From the NCBI GenBank assembly GCA_029856615.1, contig JAHKLF010000046.1, positions 1 through 9,377 of the forward strand: a stretch of 9,377 nt of DNA, given 5' to 3'. A program made the position numbers and the translations under genes. The notes beneath the pieces were generated by a model. That model worked only from the letters and a program-made list of their open reading frames with translations. It searched no databases and was not told the origin of the DNA. Shown here in pieces: positions 1-6,375 of this stretch. Source of the DNA: Candidatus Njordarchaeota archaeon (GTDB taxonomy: Archaea > Asgardarchaeota > Njordarchaeia > Njordarchaeales > Njordarchaeaceae). Every line of letters begins with the position of its first letter. Position 1 is the stretch's first letter.

Positions 1-1134
1 CATCCTGATACAATCTGTGATGGTGCAGTTGAAAGAGTGGCTATGTATTTGACGAAATATTATTATGAAAACTTTGATTTCCCTTTGCATTTTAACATCG
101 ATAAAGCCGTGTTAGTCGGAGGCCGTTCATTACCCAAATTTGGGGGTGGAGAAGTCTTAGAGCCTATACTGATTCACATAGTAGGTCGCGCTACCACAAG
201 CGTTTCTAAGGGTAATGTTGAAATACCAATCCCTATAGGACCGCTCGTTTTGAGGGGAGTTAGAGACTTTATTAGAGATAACTTTAGATATCTCAATCCC
301 TGTGAACACATAGTAATCGAATACGATATCCGCCCTGGTAGTGTTGACCTAGTAAAAATGTATGAGAGAATAAAGGAACTCAAAGTTCCTCCTGCTAATG
401 ATACCTCAGTTGGAGTTGGTTTTGCTCCATTAACGGATACTGAAAGGATATGTTTAGAGGTTGAAAGATACTTGAATTCAAGTGAGATAAAGAAGAGATA
501 TCCCGCTATTGGAGAAGATATCAAGGTAATGTGTGTTAGAAGGAATGACGAGATAAAGATCACATTAGCGATGGCAGTTATATCCAAGGAGGTTAATAAT
601 ATTAGCGAATACGTGGCGTTAAAAGAGGAGATACACGAACTAATTATGAATCATGTTTCTAAAATGACCGATAAGAAAGTATATTTGCAGATAAATACGG
701 CGGATCGAATAGACAAAGAGGAGGTTTACATAACCGTAACAGGCACCTCTGCTGAAGCTGGTGATGACGGGCAAGTTGGTCGTGGAAACAGGGCAAATGG
801 GTTAATAACTCCAATGAGACCCATGAGTATCGAAGCTGCAGCTGGCAAGAATGCAGTAAGTCACGTTGGTAAGATTTATCAAGTCGCGGCAAGAATAGCT
901 GCCGAGAGAATATATGAAGAGGTGGATGGGCTTTCTGAAGTATATGTCATGCTGGTTAGTACTATTGGTCTTCCTATAACTGAGCCTCAAATAGTTAATG
1001 TTCAGTATGTAATGGATAGCTCAAGTAATAAAGGTAATATTGAGTCAGATATTCTAGCAATCATGGAGGATATTCTTAACTATCTACCAGCCTTGTGGCG
1101 GGATTTCATGGAGGGAAAAATAACTGTGTTTTGA
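1..1134 (+). CDS. mat: S-adenosylmethionine synthetase, archaeal type (5'-truncated)
   Basis: Makes S-adenosylmethionine from ATP and methionine in the cytoplasm. The frame is open from base 1 and begins in the conserved HPD motif (HPDTICDGAVERV), so the start codon and roughly the first 20-30 residues lie outside the window; 377 residues are visible. An internal ATG at base 37 is not the true start because conserved sequence precedes it. Archaeal-family signatures follow in order: DKAVLVGG...FGGGEV near residues 23-40, then the glycine-rich block starting GTSAEAGDDGQVGRGNR at about residue 248, running into NGLITPMRPMSIEAAAGKN and HVGKIY. These mark the archaeal MAT family (COG1812), not the bacterial/eukaryotic MetK form. 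The C-terminus looks complete. The next gene starts 14 bases after the stop with its own Shine-Dalgarno, so the two are probably co-transcribed. Confidence in function is very high. Confidence 0.96.
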   Translation, partial: HPDTICDGAVERVAMYLTKYYYENFDFPLHFNIDKAVLVGGRSLPKFGGGEVLEPILIHIVGRATTSVSKGNVEIPIPIGPLVLRGVRDFIRDNFRYLNPCEHIVIEYDIRPGSVDLVKMYERIKELKVPPANDTSVGVGFAPLTDTERICLEVERYLNSSEIKKRYPAIGEDIKVMCVRRNDEIKITLAMAVISKEVNNISEYVALKEEIHELIMNHVSKMTDKKVYLQINTADRIDKEEVYITVTGTSAEAGDDGQVGRGNRANGLITPMRPMSIEAAAGKNAVSHVGKIYQVAARIAAERIYEEVDGLSEVYVMLVSTIGLPITEPQIVNVQYVMDSSSNKGNIESDILAIMEDILNYLPALWRDFMEGKITVF

Positions 1135-1137
1135 ATT

Positions 1138-1142
1138 GGAGG
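1138..1142 (+). promoter_or_regulatory. Shine-Dalgarno GGAGG deciding the start of the fused CoA gene
   Basis: GGAGG lies six bases before ATG 1149. It favours that ATG over the upstream in-frame ATG at 1095, which would overlap the SAM synthetase gene by 40 bases and add residues that do not resemble the family. Confidence 0.75.
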
Positions 1143-1148
1143 AAGAAA

Positions 1149-2228
1149 ATGAGTCTTGACATTTTATCATTGCATAAAATTTTTTCTCCTCCTTCTCCAA
1201 GACTGATTAAAACTAGAAAAATATTTGCTAAAAATTGCGCTATTGGCGGAACATTTGACAAATTACATTATGGTCACCAAGCTTTCATAAGCGCGGCTTT
1301 TAATATTGCAAAGCATGTGCACGTATGCATCATGAGTGATGAGGGAGTGAAAAAATGGGGCAGGAAAGAGTATAGTGACAAAATAGATGGGTATGATGTA
1401 AGATTGCATCATGTTCTAAACTACCTTAAAGCGTATGACCTTATATATCATGCTATAATATGTAGCATAAATGATCCTTTTTCATATGCTGTTAAGGGAG
1501 AAACAGCTAAAAAGCTCGATTCCATACTAGTATCCATGGATAAATTGGTTCTTGAGAGAACCATGAAATTAAATGAAATGAGAGTGAAAAGGAGTTTAAG
1601 CCCACTCCATATTTTCAGAATGCCTCTGCTAGTAGATAAGGAAGGAAAACCGTTTTCATCAACCAGAATAAGAGCTGGCGAAAGAATATATGTGCTGGAT
1701 ATTCCAACATATAAACTTGATGTGACATTAATCGATGAAGTAAGAGAGCCCAAAGGGATAATGATTGACTCGCCAGAAGATTTGCCCAAGCCTAAAAATG
1801 CAGTAATAGCGATCGGAGATGTTGTGATAAAGAATCTTGCCAAGTACGGTTATCCAGTGAGTATTGCAATAGTTGATATGACTAGTAGAAGGGAAAAATT
1901 AGAGGATTATTTTATATATCTTAAATCAAATGAGAGTGTTACTGACATACCAATTTATATACCAGTAAGAAATCCTAGGGGTGTAGTAACCCAGGATTCG
2001 TGGACAAAGATAGCTCTAGCGTTGTTCCAAAGAGAGCCTGTAGTATTGCGAGTGTATGGAGAAGAAGACCTGATGGGATTCCCCGCGACTATTCTTGCTC
2101 CTAACGGTACATTACTAATCTATGGACAGCCGCCTCCCTATGATAAAATGGTTTATTTCTATGTAGATGATGAGCATAGACTTAAAGCATATAATTTATT
2201 AACAAGAATGATTCCAATCGTATATTAA
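1149..2228 (+). CDS. Bifunctional phosphopantetheine adenylyltransferase / GTP-dependent dephospho-CoA kinase
   Basis: A 359-aa fusion carrying the last two steps of coenzyme A synthesis: adenylylation of 4'-phosphopantetheine, then 3'-phosphorylation of dephospho-CoA with GTP. Residues about 28-180 are an archaeal PPAT (COG1019) nucleotidyltransferase domain: GGTFDKLHYGH (33-43) is the HxGH-type signature and FSSTRIR (169-175) the second nucleotide motif. Residues about 185-359 match the DUF359/COG1909 family, characterised in Thermococcus as a GTP-dependent dephospho-CoA kinase: IGDVV (222-226), IVDMTSRR (241-248), NPRG (275-278), GEEDLMGFPA (304-313) and YGQPPPYDKMV (325-335). There is no stop or frame break between the domains, and both keep their key motifs. 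About 27 residues precede the first domain. The start is set by GGAGG upstream. It probably lies in an operon with SAM synthetase. Domain identity is very sure; activity of both halves in one chain is inferred. Confidence 0.93.
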   Translation: MSLDILSLHKIFSPPSPRLIKTRKIFAKNCAIGGTFDKLHYGHQAFISAAFNIAKHVHVCIMSDEGVKKWGRKEYSDKIDGYDVRLHHVLNYLKAYDLIYHAIICSINDPFSYAVKGETAKKLDSILVSMDKLVLERTMKLNEMRVKRSLSPLHIFRMPLLVDKEGKPFSSTRIRAGERIYVLDIPTYKLDVTLIDEVREPKGIMIDSPEDLPKPKNAVIAIGDVVIKNLAKYGYPVSIAIVDMTSRREKLEDYFIYLKSNESVTDIPIYIPVRNPRGVVTQDSWTKIALALFQREPVVLRVYGEEDLMGFPATILAPNGTLLIYGQPPPYDKMVYFYVDDEHRLKAYNLLTRMIPIVY

Positions 2229-2258
2229 ATTCAAATTTCAAATTCGCAGAATATTGCA

Positions 2259-2267
2259 CTTAAATAC
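2259..2267 (+). promoter_or_regulatory. TATA-like box for the EMAP-domain gene
   Basis: CTTAAATAC in the AT-rich gap after the CoA gene. A transcription start about 25 bp downstream would fall near 2290. That gives a leader of about 14 nt to TTG 2304, or about 40 nt if translation begins after the G-rich tract. Confidence 0.45.
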
Positions 2268-2303
2268 TTCTAATTAAGCATTATCATTTGCGTTAAAATT
2301 AAA

Positions 2304-3053
2304 TTGAAATTAGATTTTGGGGGGTGGGCGGTAATATCAAGACGAACTTTCGATCCGAAAAAAGACTATAGATTAGCCATGGCGATTTATGCCGTTGATA
2401 TTTTAGATAATCTTGCACGCGATGGTAAAATACCTGGTATAAGAAAAAATGAAGCTATAGAGCTTCTAGAAAAAATATCTTCATGTATTACCAAAATGAG
2501 AGAATCCGCTATGTCAAAACATTTACTTCTCACAAGTAATCTGTTCAGAGGATTCAATAATTTACTATCCACGTTTATATCGCGATTAGGCATGAATTGG
2601 TATAAAGTAGCTAAAATGAAGGATGATTACGTAGCAAAGCTTCTGCGCTTCGCTATATTTAACCTAAGGTCTCTTGGCAATAGATTAAAGAAATATCCAG
2701 ATGACTCTCCTATTGGCGTAGTAAAAATAAGTTACGTAAGGATCCTAGAGGTAAAGAAGTATCCTCGCAACCCTAAAGTCAAGATCCTTAAGGTTACAGA
2801 CATGGAGATGATTTACGAAGTTGCTACGACTCTTGACATTAAAGAAAAAGAGGTAGTACTTTTCGCTCACACCCCACCCATCAAAGTGAATGGTTTTATC
2901 TCTGAGGGGATAATATTAACAAATGAGAACGGAGAACCTATTCGGGGGAATGAAGAGAGCATTGGTCAAATTCCTTCAGAAATTCCGAGAAATATTGAGA
3001 ATCAGTTATATGATCATGTAATAAAACCCTTAGAAGAAGAGTTCCTAATATAG
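2304..3053 (+). CDS. Predicted RNA-binding protein with C-terminal EMAP/tRNA-binding domain
   Basis: About 249 aa if read from TTG 2304. Residues about 15-130 are helical, basic and without a recognised motif. Residues about 138-215 look like an EMAPII/Trbp111-type OB-fold: VRILEVKKYPRNPKVKILKV, then VATTLDIKEKEVVLFAH and a closing FISEGIIL that matches the family's SEGM-type ending. This layout fits COG2517, a conserved archaeal family described only as predicted RNA-binding; by analogy it may bind tRNA or another structured RNA, but no function is established. The start is uncertain. TTG 2304 has no Shine-Dalgarno, while a strong GGGGGGTGG sits inside the assigned frame (2319-2327), followed in frame only by GTA and ATA. 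The next in-frame ATG is at 2380, inside the conserved region. It has its own likely promoter. Confidence 0.8.
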   Translation: MKLDFGGWAVISRRTFDPKKDYRLAMAIYAVDILDNLARDGKIPGIRKNEAIELLEKISSCITKMRESAMSKHLLLTSNLFRGFNNLLSTFISRLGMNWYKVAKMKDDYVAKLLRFAIFNLRSLGNRLKKYPDDSPIGVVKISYVRILEVKKYPRNPKVKILKVTDMEMIYEVATTLDIKEKEVVLFAHTPPIKVNGFISEGIILTNENGEPIRGNEESIGQIPSEIPRNIENQLYDHVIKPLEEEFLI

Positions 3054-3067
3054 TTTCTAGTTATCAT

Positions 3068-3077
3068 ATTTTTAATA
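3068..3077 (+). promoter_or_regulatory. TATA-like box for the polyprenol kinase gene
   Basis: ATTTTTAATA lies about 40 bp before ATG 3113. A start about 25 bp downstream would give a leader of roughly 15 nt. Confidence 0.4.
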
Positions 3078-3112
3078 GCCTAGTATACTATTTTAGACCG
3101 TGGTTGTGAATT

Positions 3113-4021
3113 ATGATATTTTTTCCATATGCTTGTATTATGTACATATGCATTGCTACATTAATCTTATTTCATGGTCTATATAATAAGAATGAGGACA
3201 GAATCTCGGCTCTGCTTCTAGCAATTGTTCTTCTCCTTGCTGCTATTGCTCTAGCATTAATAAAAATGTATTGGGTTGTGATCGTGATTTTATCTGGATT
3301 ATTTGGTGTAATGTTAATATCCATCTTTTTTATTATTCGACTTATATCCACCATATTGCCAATTAAGATGCGCATCTTGACTTCGGATGTTAAAAGCGAA
3401 ATTGCCAGAAAGATATTTCACAGCATAGTTTTAATTCTTATTCTCCCTGGAGACGTCCTTCAGCCCTTCTATAAAATAGGGGTAAATTATCTTAATACAA
3501 TCACCCCAGATATCATACCTTTAAACGAAGTGGAATTTTTAAAAGTAGCAATTACGCTCATTACGGGCAGTCTAATACCAATATTTGTCATAATAGAATT
3601 CCAACGGATATATCTCAGAATCGGGCTTCTTCCAAGTAATCTCTTAAGAGAGAGCGAGAAAAAACGTCTAGCATCTTACTTATATACAACAGCAAGTATT
3701 TTCTTTATCTCACTATTAGTACCTCGAAAAAGAGACATTGCAAGCACTGGTCGGCCACGCATACCAGGCGCGGCGGCAGCTAGTGGAGGGAAGAGATTTG
3801 GAAGATTTCTAATAACGGAGAATAGATCAGTTGAAGGATGTTTAGCGGGTTTTTTAGTAGGTTTTTTGTTTGCTATTCTCTTTGTCCCTCCAACATTAGC
3901 GCTGATTAGCGCTCTTTTCATAGAAATTACAGATGTGTTAAATACTCGGAATATTAATGATAATTTGTTATTTCCCATTATTTCAGCATTAACAATGTGG
4001 GCAGTTTCTAACCTCATATGA
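3113..4021 (+). CDS. Membrane CTP-dependent polyprenol (dolichol/SEC59-type) kinase
   Basis: A 302-aa integral membrane protein with hydrophobic stretches at about 4-22, 31-50, 53-80, 101-112, 143-162, 187-203 and 243-272. It carries the ordered motifs of the dolichol kinase/phytol kinase/CTP-transferase family (COG0170): ExxRKxxH at 96-103 (EIARKIFH), an E..R motif at 162-165, GKRFGRF...NRSVEG at 226-242, and a C-terminal EITDVL...NDNLLFP at 271-288. Members phosphorylate long-chain isoprenols with CTP; in archaea the likely substrate is dolichol for glycan carriers or geranylgeraniol for lipid salvage, which cannot be decided here. Oddity: residues 205-219 (PRKRDIASTGRPRIP) are basic and unusually GC-rich where the family normally has a hydrophobic helix ending in a GDA motif; the expected Asp is missing (PGAAAA). 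ATG 3113 is the only sensible start, since a stop lies just upstream. NadM begins 12 bases after the stop. Confidence 0.82.
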   Translation: MIFFPYACIMYICIATLILFHGLYNKNEDRISALLLAIVLLLAAIALALIKMYWVVIVILSGLFGVMLISIFFIIRLISTILPIKMRILTSDVKSEIARKIFHSIVLILILPGDVLQPFYKIGVNYLNTITPDIIPLNEVEFLKVAITLITGSLIPIFVIIEFQRIYLRIGLLPSNLLRESEKKRLASYLYTTASIFFISLLVPRKRDIASTGRPRIPGAAAASGGKRFGRFLITENRSVEGCLAGFLVGFLFAILFVPPTLALISALFIEITDVLNTRNINDNLLFPIISALTMWAVSNLI

Positions 4022-4033
4022 AGGGATGGAAGA

Positions 4034-4546
4034 ATGGGTAGGGCACTTTTCGTCGGACGATTTCAACCATTTCACAATGGACATTTATATGCGCTTAAAA
4101 AATTGTTGGAAAGAGAGGAAGAAATAATTATAGTCATTGGTTCTGCTCAAGACAGTTATTCTCTTACTAACCCACTAACCACTGGGGAAAGGATAGAAAT
4201 AATAAGAGAAGTTTTAAAAGAATTAAACGCACTTGATAGGGTAATAATAGTTCCTGTTCCTGATATTTATGAAAACATGGCATGGCCAGGAAGAGTAATT
4301 GAATACGTGCCAAGATTTGATAGAGTATACTCAGGGAATGAATTAGTTCTCATGTTATTTGAAAGGTTCGGAATAGAAGTAATAAGGCTCGAGCATATTA
4401 ATAGAGGGGAATACCAAGGTAAAAGAATTAGAGAACGAATATTAAAAGGCGAACCTTGGCATCATCTCGTGCCAAAAGTTGTATATAAGAAATTAGTTGA
4501 GTTTGGATTCGAAGAAAGAATTAAAAGATTGGCAAGAAAATCCTAG
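4034..4546 (+). CDS. nadM: Nicotinamide-nucleotide adenylyltransferase, archaeal NadM type
   Basis: A 170-aa cytoplasmic enzyme that joins NMN (or nicotinate mononucleotide) to the AMP part of ATP, forming NAD or its deamido precursor. The length is typical of the archaeal NadM family (Methanocaldococcus MJ0541 type). Seen directly: GRFQPFHNGH at 8-17, the nucleotidyltransferase HxGH signature; GSAQ at 36-39; NPLTTGER at 46-53; NMAWPG at 81-86; YSGN at 99-102; and the second nucleotide-binding motif YQGKRIRERI at 127-136. It starts at ATG 4034, 12 bases after the polyprenol kinase stop, with a weak GGATG upstream. An overlapping ATG at 4026 is out of frame. The rpo3 Shine-Dalgarno overlaps the nadM stop, so kinase, nadM and rpo3 form one probable transcription unit. 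Confidence is very high. Confidence 0.96.
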   Translation: MGRALFVGRFQPFHNGHLYALKKLLEREEEIIIVIGSAQDSYSLTNPLTTGERIEIIREVLKELNALDRVIIVPVPDIYENMAWPGRVIEYVPRFDRVYSGNELVLMLFERFGIEVIRLEHINRGEYQGKRIRERILKGEPWHHLVPKVVYKKLVEFGFEERIKRLARKS

Positions 4547-4550
4547 GTGA
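4545..4550 (+). promoter_or_regulatory. Shine-Dalgarno AGGTGA of rpo3
   Basis: AGGTGA overlaps the TAG stop of nadM and lies six bases before ATG 4557, supporting that start and translational linkage of the two genes. Confidence 0.75.
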
Positions 4551-4556
4551 ATATTT

Positions 4557-5411
4557 ATGGAAATTAGACTAATAGCTAAGCCAAATAATGTTTATGCTGA
4601 ATTTTACTTGAATGGGATAGAAACGCATATCTTAAATGCATTACGAAGAGCCATATTGACGGAAGTACCTACTTTAGCAATACACGATGTAATTGTTCAT
4701 GTGAATACAAGTGTTCTCTATGATGAGGAATTGGCATTAAGATTAGCTTTAATTCCATTAAAAGCGGACCCATCTGAGATAGATGTACTGAAAAAATGTA
4801 GAGATATAGAAAAAATGAGACTAGACGAGCTTGTTCAATGTACTGCGAGGTTAAGATTATCAAAGAAAAATGAGGGCGATGATGAGATAATTACTGTTTT
4901 TTCCAGTGACATAGAACCCGTAGATAAGAAAATGGTTCGTCCAGTATTTGACAATATTCCAATCGTTAAATTAGGTCCTGGACAGGAAATAGATATTGAA
5001 ATGATAGCGCGTGTAGGAAAGGGTAAAGATCATGCCAAGTGGATGCCTGTTTCGACTTTAGGCTATAAGCCAATACCCAAAATTCGAATTAATGATCCTT
5101 CACTCTGTGAAGAATGCTATGAATGCACAAGAGCATGTCCAAAAGCTGTATTAAAAAAGAAGGATGATACACCAACATTGGAAGGTTTAGGAGTGTATTT
5201 ATGCGATCTTGATAGAATATGCGTTAGAGCGTGTCCGCATGAAAATTTAATATTAGAGCCTTCCGAGACAGAATTCATATTTAGAATTGAGAGTATAGGT
5301 CAGCATGAGATTCCAGATATAATAATGTCTGCGATTGATATATTAGAGGCAAAGTGCGATGATTTTCTTAGTATTTTGAAAGAAAGTATTCGGAAATTTA
5401 AGATGGAATAA
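4557..5411 (+). CDS. rpo3: DNA-directed RNA polymerase subunit Rpo3 (D) with ferredoxin-like domain
   Basis: A 284-aa subunit equivalent to bacterial alpha and eukaryotic RPB3. It dimerises with Rpo11 and nucleates polymerase assembly. The alpha-like fold is visible in THILNALRRAILTEVPTLAI (23-42) and in ELALRLALIPLKAD (58-71), with the dimerisation part resuming after about 235 (EFIFRIES). Inserted at about 180-232 is a ferredoxin-like domain. Its first motif is complete, CEECYECTRACP, with C184, C187, C190 and C194. The second has C216, C222 and C226 followed by Pro, and the remaining ligand position is Asp219 instead of Cys. Rpo3 proteins with zero, one or two Fe-S clusters are known in archaea, so the domain itself is expected; the Asp is the notable point. 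Its neighbour here is nadM, not the usual ribosomal-protein genes. Its 3' end overlaps convergent bud32 by 14 bp. Confidence 0.97.
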   Translation: MEIRLIAKPNNVYAEFYLNGIETHILNALRRAILTEVPTLAIHDVIVHVNTSVLYDEELALRLALIPLKADPSEIDVLKKCRDIEKMRLDELVQCTARLRLSKKNEGDDEIITVFSSDIEPVDKKMVRPVFDNIPIVKLGPGQEIDIEMIARVGKGKDHAKWMPVSTLGYKPIPKIRINDPSLCEECYECTRACPKAVLKKKDDTPTLEGLGVYLCDLDRICVRACPHENLILEPSETEFIFRIESIGQHEIPDIIMSAIDILEAKCDDFLSILKESIRKFKME

Positions 5412-6093
5412 ATTTCCTCCTTCTTCTTTCAGCTACATAACGACCGCGCATTGAAATTTCCGAGAACCTCTTTATGACAAGATGTGCTTCGTCGTACGTC
5501 CTTTCATAACCTTTGAGGAAGGCTTCGAAATAATCTTCGGCTTTATCGTAATGCGTACTAGTCAGTGCCGTATAAAATACGCGTAATTCAGTTCCTTTAT
5601 CTTCAATGGAATTTGAGAATTCTCCGAGCCCAAAATCTATGAATGAGAGAAACTTGTCTTCCGAGACTATAATATTCGAAGTGGTTAGATCTCCATGTAT
5701 AATGTCATTTTTGTGCATTAACCCTAAATACTCACCAACTTTTTTCAGTAAATTTATTTCATCTGATAATTTCAATTTGCCTAGATTTAAAAGATCTCGT
5801 AGTAATATTCCTTCGATATATTCCATAATGATTGTGAATTCATGTAGTAATACATCATAAACAACCGGAGCGGGAACACCGATACGTTTCACTGCGGAGA
5901 GTAATTTTGCCTCTCTACGTGTTCTAGTTTTCCGAATAAATATATCGAGTTCTGGGATTCGATATTTCTTTGCGACACGAGTTTTCTTGATCACTAATCT
6001 ATTGTACCACTCACACAAGTAGATATATGCCTCAGCACCTTTGCTAATTAGCGTGCATTTTTTAGGCCAAGGATCTAAATGCATAAGTATCAT
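5398..6093 (-). CDS. bud32: KEOPS complex serine/threonine kinase Bud32
   Basis: A 231-aa small atypical kinase/ATPase of the KEOPS complex, which with Kae1 makes the t6A modification at position 37 of ANN-decoding tRNAs. Family marks appear in order: glycine-loop-like SKGAEAYIY (17-25), catalytic lysine region VIKKTR (34-39), RIPELD (45-50), helix-C TRREAKLL (58-65), catalytic loop HGDLTTSN (133-140), DFGLG (153-157), the diagnostic EDKGTEL (164-170), and a basic C-terminal tail with RGR near 216-218. It is encoded alone, not fused to Kae1 as in many euryarchaea. ATG 6093 is used; a second ATG nine bases downstream (6084) is an alternative preceded by GATGAT. The 3' end converges on and overlaps rpo3 by 14 bp. 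The divergent neighbour is a tRNA gene. Confidence 0.95.
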   Translation of the reverse strand: MILMHLDPWPKKCTLISKGAEAYIYLCEWYNRLVIKKTRVAKKYRIPELDIFIRKTRTRREAKLLSAVKRIGVPAPVVYDVLLHEFTIIMEYIEGILLRDLLNLGKLKLSDEINLLKKVGEYLGLMHKNDIIHGDLTTSNIIVSEDKFLSFIDFGLGEFSNSIEDKGTELRVFYTALTSTHYDKAEDYFEAFLKGYERTYDEAHLVIKRFSEISMRGRYVAERRRRKFIPS

Positions 6094-6126
6094 CTGGAAT
6101 AGTGATGTTAAGCCATGTTAACTAGA

Positions 6127-6137
6127 TTAATTTTAAT
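6127..6137 (-). promoter_or_regulatory. Possible TATA box for bud32
   Basis: On the minus strand the stretch reads AT-rich with TTAAAATTAAT. A start about 25 bp further would be near 6107, giving a short leader. A second AT-rich stretch at 6141-6150 is an equally possible box. Confidence 0.3.
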
Positions 6138-6157
6138 CGGATTTTTAATATAAGAGA

Positions 6158-6218
6158 GCTAGTATTATTATTAACGCTGTATTTCGCGTTACAATAATAA
6201 AACTGAGATCTATCTAGC
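6158..6218. repeat. Long imperfect inverted repeat between bud32 and the tRNA gene
   Basis: Nested arms: GCTAG (6158-6162) with CTAGC (6214-6218); TATTATT (6163-6169) with AATAATA (6193-6199); TAACGC (6172-6177) with GCGTTA (6186-6191), enclosing an 8-base loop. The inner 13 pairs are broken only by a small 2x1 internal loop. It lies in a divergent intergenic region, so it cannot be a terminator of either neighbour. It could be a protein-binding site, a small RNA, or a chance AT-rich palindrome. Confidence 0.5.
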
Positions 6219-6225
6219 AAAAAAG

Positions 6226-6233
6226 TTTTTAAA
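6226..6233 (+). promoter_or_regulatory. TATA box of the tRNA gene
   Basis: TTTTTAAA, preceded by an A-rich stretch, lies about 45 bp before the tRNA 5' end. Transcription starting near 6255 would give a 5' leader of about 19 nt for RNase P to remove. Confidence 0.55.
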
Positions 6234-6273
6234 CGAATTGTCATCATGAATAAAATACAGACCCTCAAAACGT

Positions 6274-6359
6274 GCCGGGGTTGCCGAGCTGGTACGGCGC
6301 CGGATTGCTAATCCGGTGGCGATTTCGCCTCGCGGGTTCAAATCCCGCCCCCGGCACCA
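6274..6359 (+). tRNA. tRNA-Ser (anticodon GCU), with discriminator A73 and encoded CCA
   Basis: A complete type II cloverleaf. Acceptor stem GCCGGGG (6274-6280) pairs with CCCCGGC (6349-6355). The D-arm is GCCG/CGGC with a short loop holding GG. The anticodon arm is CCGGA-TTGCTAA-TCCGG, giving anticodon GCT, which reads the serine codons AGC and AGU. A long variable arm has stem GGCG/CGCC. The T-arm is GCGGG-TTCAAAT-CCCGC. CCA is encoded at 6357-6359. No intron is present. The base before CCA (6356) is A, whereas serine tRNAs normally carry G73 and leucine tRNAs A73, so charging specificity deserves a check. Stems are almost entirely G-C, consistent with a thermophile. Confidence 0.93.
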
Positions 6360-6360
6360 T

Positions 6361-6375
6361 ATTATTCTTTCTTAA
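6361..6375 (+). terminator. T-rich tract after the tRNA
   Basis: A T-rich stretch (ATTATTCTTTCTTAA) directly follows the encoded CCA and runs into the 3' end of the convergent pop5 gene. It is a plausible archaeal oligo-T type terminator for the tRNA, without a hairpin. Confidence 0.35.

Noticed and set aside
174..587. Minus-strand open frame opposite SAM synthetase
   Set aside because: It is antisense to a strongly conserved gene and its translation has no family features; a shadow of the real frame.
1095..1148. Longer N-terminus of the CoA gene from ATG 1095
   Set aside because: It would overlap SAM synthetase by 40 bases without a ribosome site, while ATG 1149 has GGAGG at six bases.
1448..1843. 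Minus-strand open frame opposite the fused CoA gene
   Set aside because: It lies fully within a gene whose motifs span the same region; no promoter, ribosome site or recognisable domain.
3676..4017. Minus-strand open frame opposite the polyprenol kinase 3' half
   Set aside because: The plus-strand frame has the GKRFG, EG and DNL family motifs; the antisense frame is an artefact.
6274..6359. tRNA gene as an integration (att) site
   Set aside because: No second copy of the tRNA 3' end and no integrase or phage gene is visible in the window.
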